This document shows, one piece after another, positions 17,433 through 17,500 of a stretch of 17,500 bases of DNA (positions within the stretch are counted from its first letter, which is position 1; every line of letters begins with the position of its first letter). The translations under genes were made by a program, and so were the position numbers. Below the pieces are notes generated by a model. It was not told where the DNA came from. It worked only from the letters and a program-made list of their open reading frames with translations, and did not search any database. This stretch comes from Chrysomallon squamiferum (lineage: Eukaryota; Mollusca; Gastropoda; Neomphalida; Peltospiridae): contig CM022667.1 of the NCBI GenBank assembly GCA_012295275.1, forward strand, positions 1,411,443 to 1,428,942. Reading direction: 5' to 3'.

Positions 17433-17500
17433 ACAAAAATCATATCCTTACATATTTAATGGTAACCATAACAGTTTCCAACTATGGGTTGTAAACATAT

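Overview
This window looks like non-coding DNA from an animal nuclear genome, most plausibly a mollusc or another lophotrochozoan. The evidence is very high A+T, a dense mix of dinucleotide, trinucleotide and tetranucleotide arrays, homopolymer runs up to 31 bases, and no compact gene layout. One stretch near 544 carries the motif GCACGTAAAAGATCCC, which I recall as part of a dispersed repeat common in gastropods and bivalves. That taxonomic call is from memory and moderate at best. I find no convincing protein-coding gene, rRNA, tRNA, CRISPR array or prokaryotic feature. Every long open frame is either a translated microsatellite or a chance frame without recognisable domains. The window is most likely intergenic or lies inside a very large intron.

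Layout: 1-1133 holds AT-rich sequence, a fossil dispersed repeat, a 30-bp direct repeat pair and a 25-bp minisatellite. 1784-2262 is TTTA then CA/CATA/TA microsatellite. 2590-3295 holds degenerate tandem duplications with periods near 142-156 bp. 3459-3811 is a probable non-autonomous hAT-type element with inverted ends. 4025-5215 is dominated by trinucleotide arrays, including a switch from T/G-rich to A/C-rich on the + strand. 5240-5700 is a more complex segment. 6836-7700 is a large GT-based minisatellite. 7921-8139 is an AT/GT array followed by a strong 90-nt hairpin. 9478-11050 consists of two large trinucleotide fields enclosing a complex island at 9752-10515. 11600-12365 is a minisatellite with a 22-bp basic unit and a 64-bp higher-order unit, directly followed by a 39-bp minisatellite to about 12830. 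13105-14570 holds a 31-T run, degenerate duplications and a large CA-rich array. 14865-15880 holds duplications, including a clear 213-bp tandem copy, and 167 bp of uninterrupted purine-pyrimidine alternation. 15900-16230 is a second complex island with exon-like borders but no open frame. 16240-17435 is again tetranucleotide, interspersed and AAT repeats.

No genes work together here. The recurring process is local: slippage of simple repeats plus short tandem duplication (units of about 20 to 213 bp). The best items for a second look are the hairpin at 8050-8139, the higher-order minisatellite at 11600-12300, the hAT-like element at 3459-3811, and the two complex islands.
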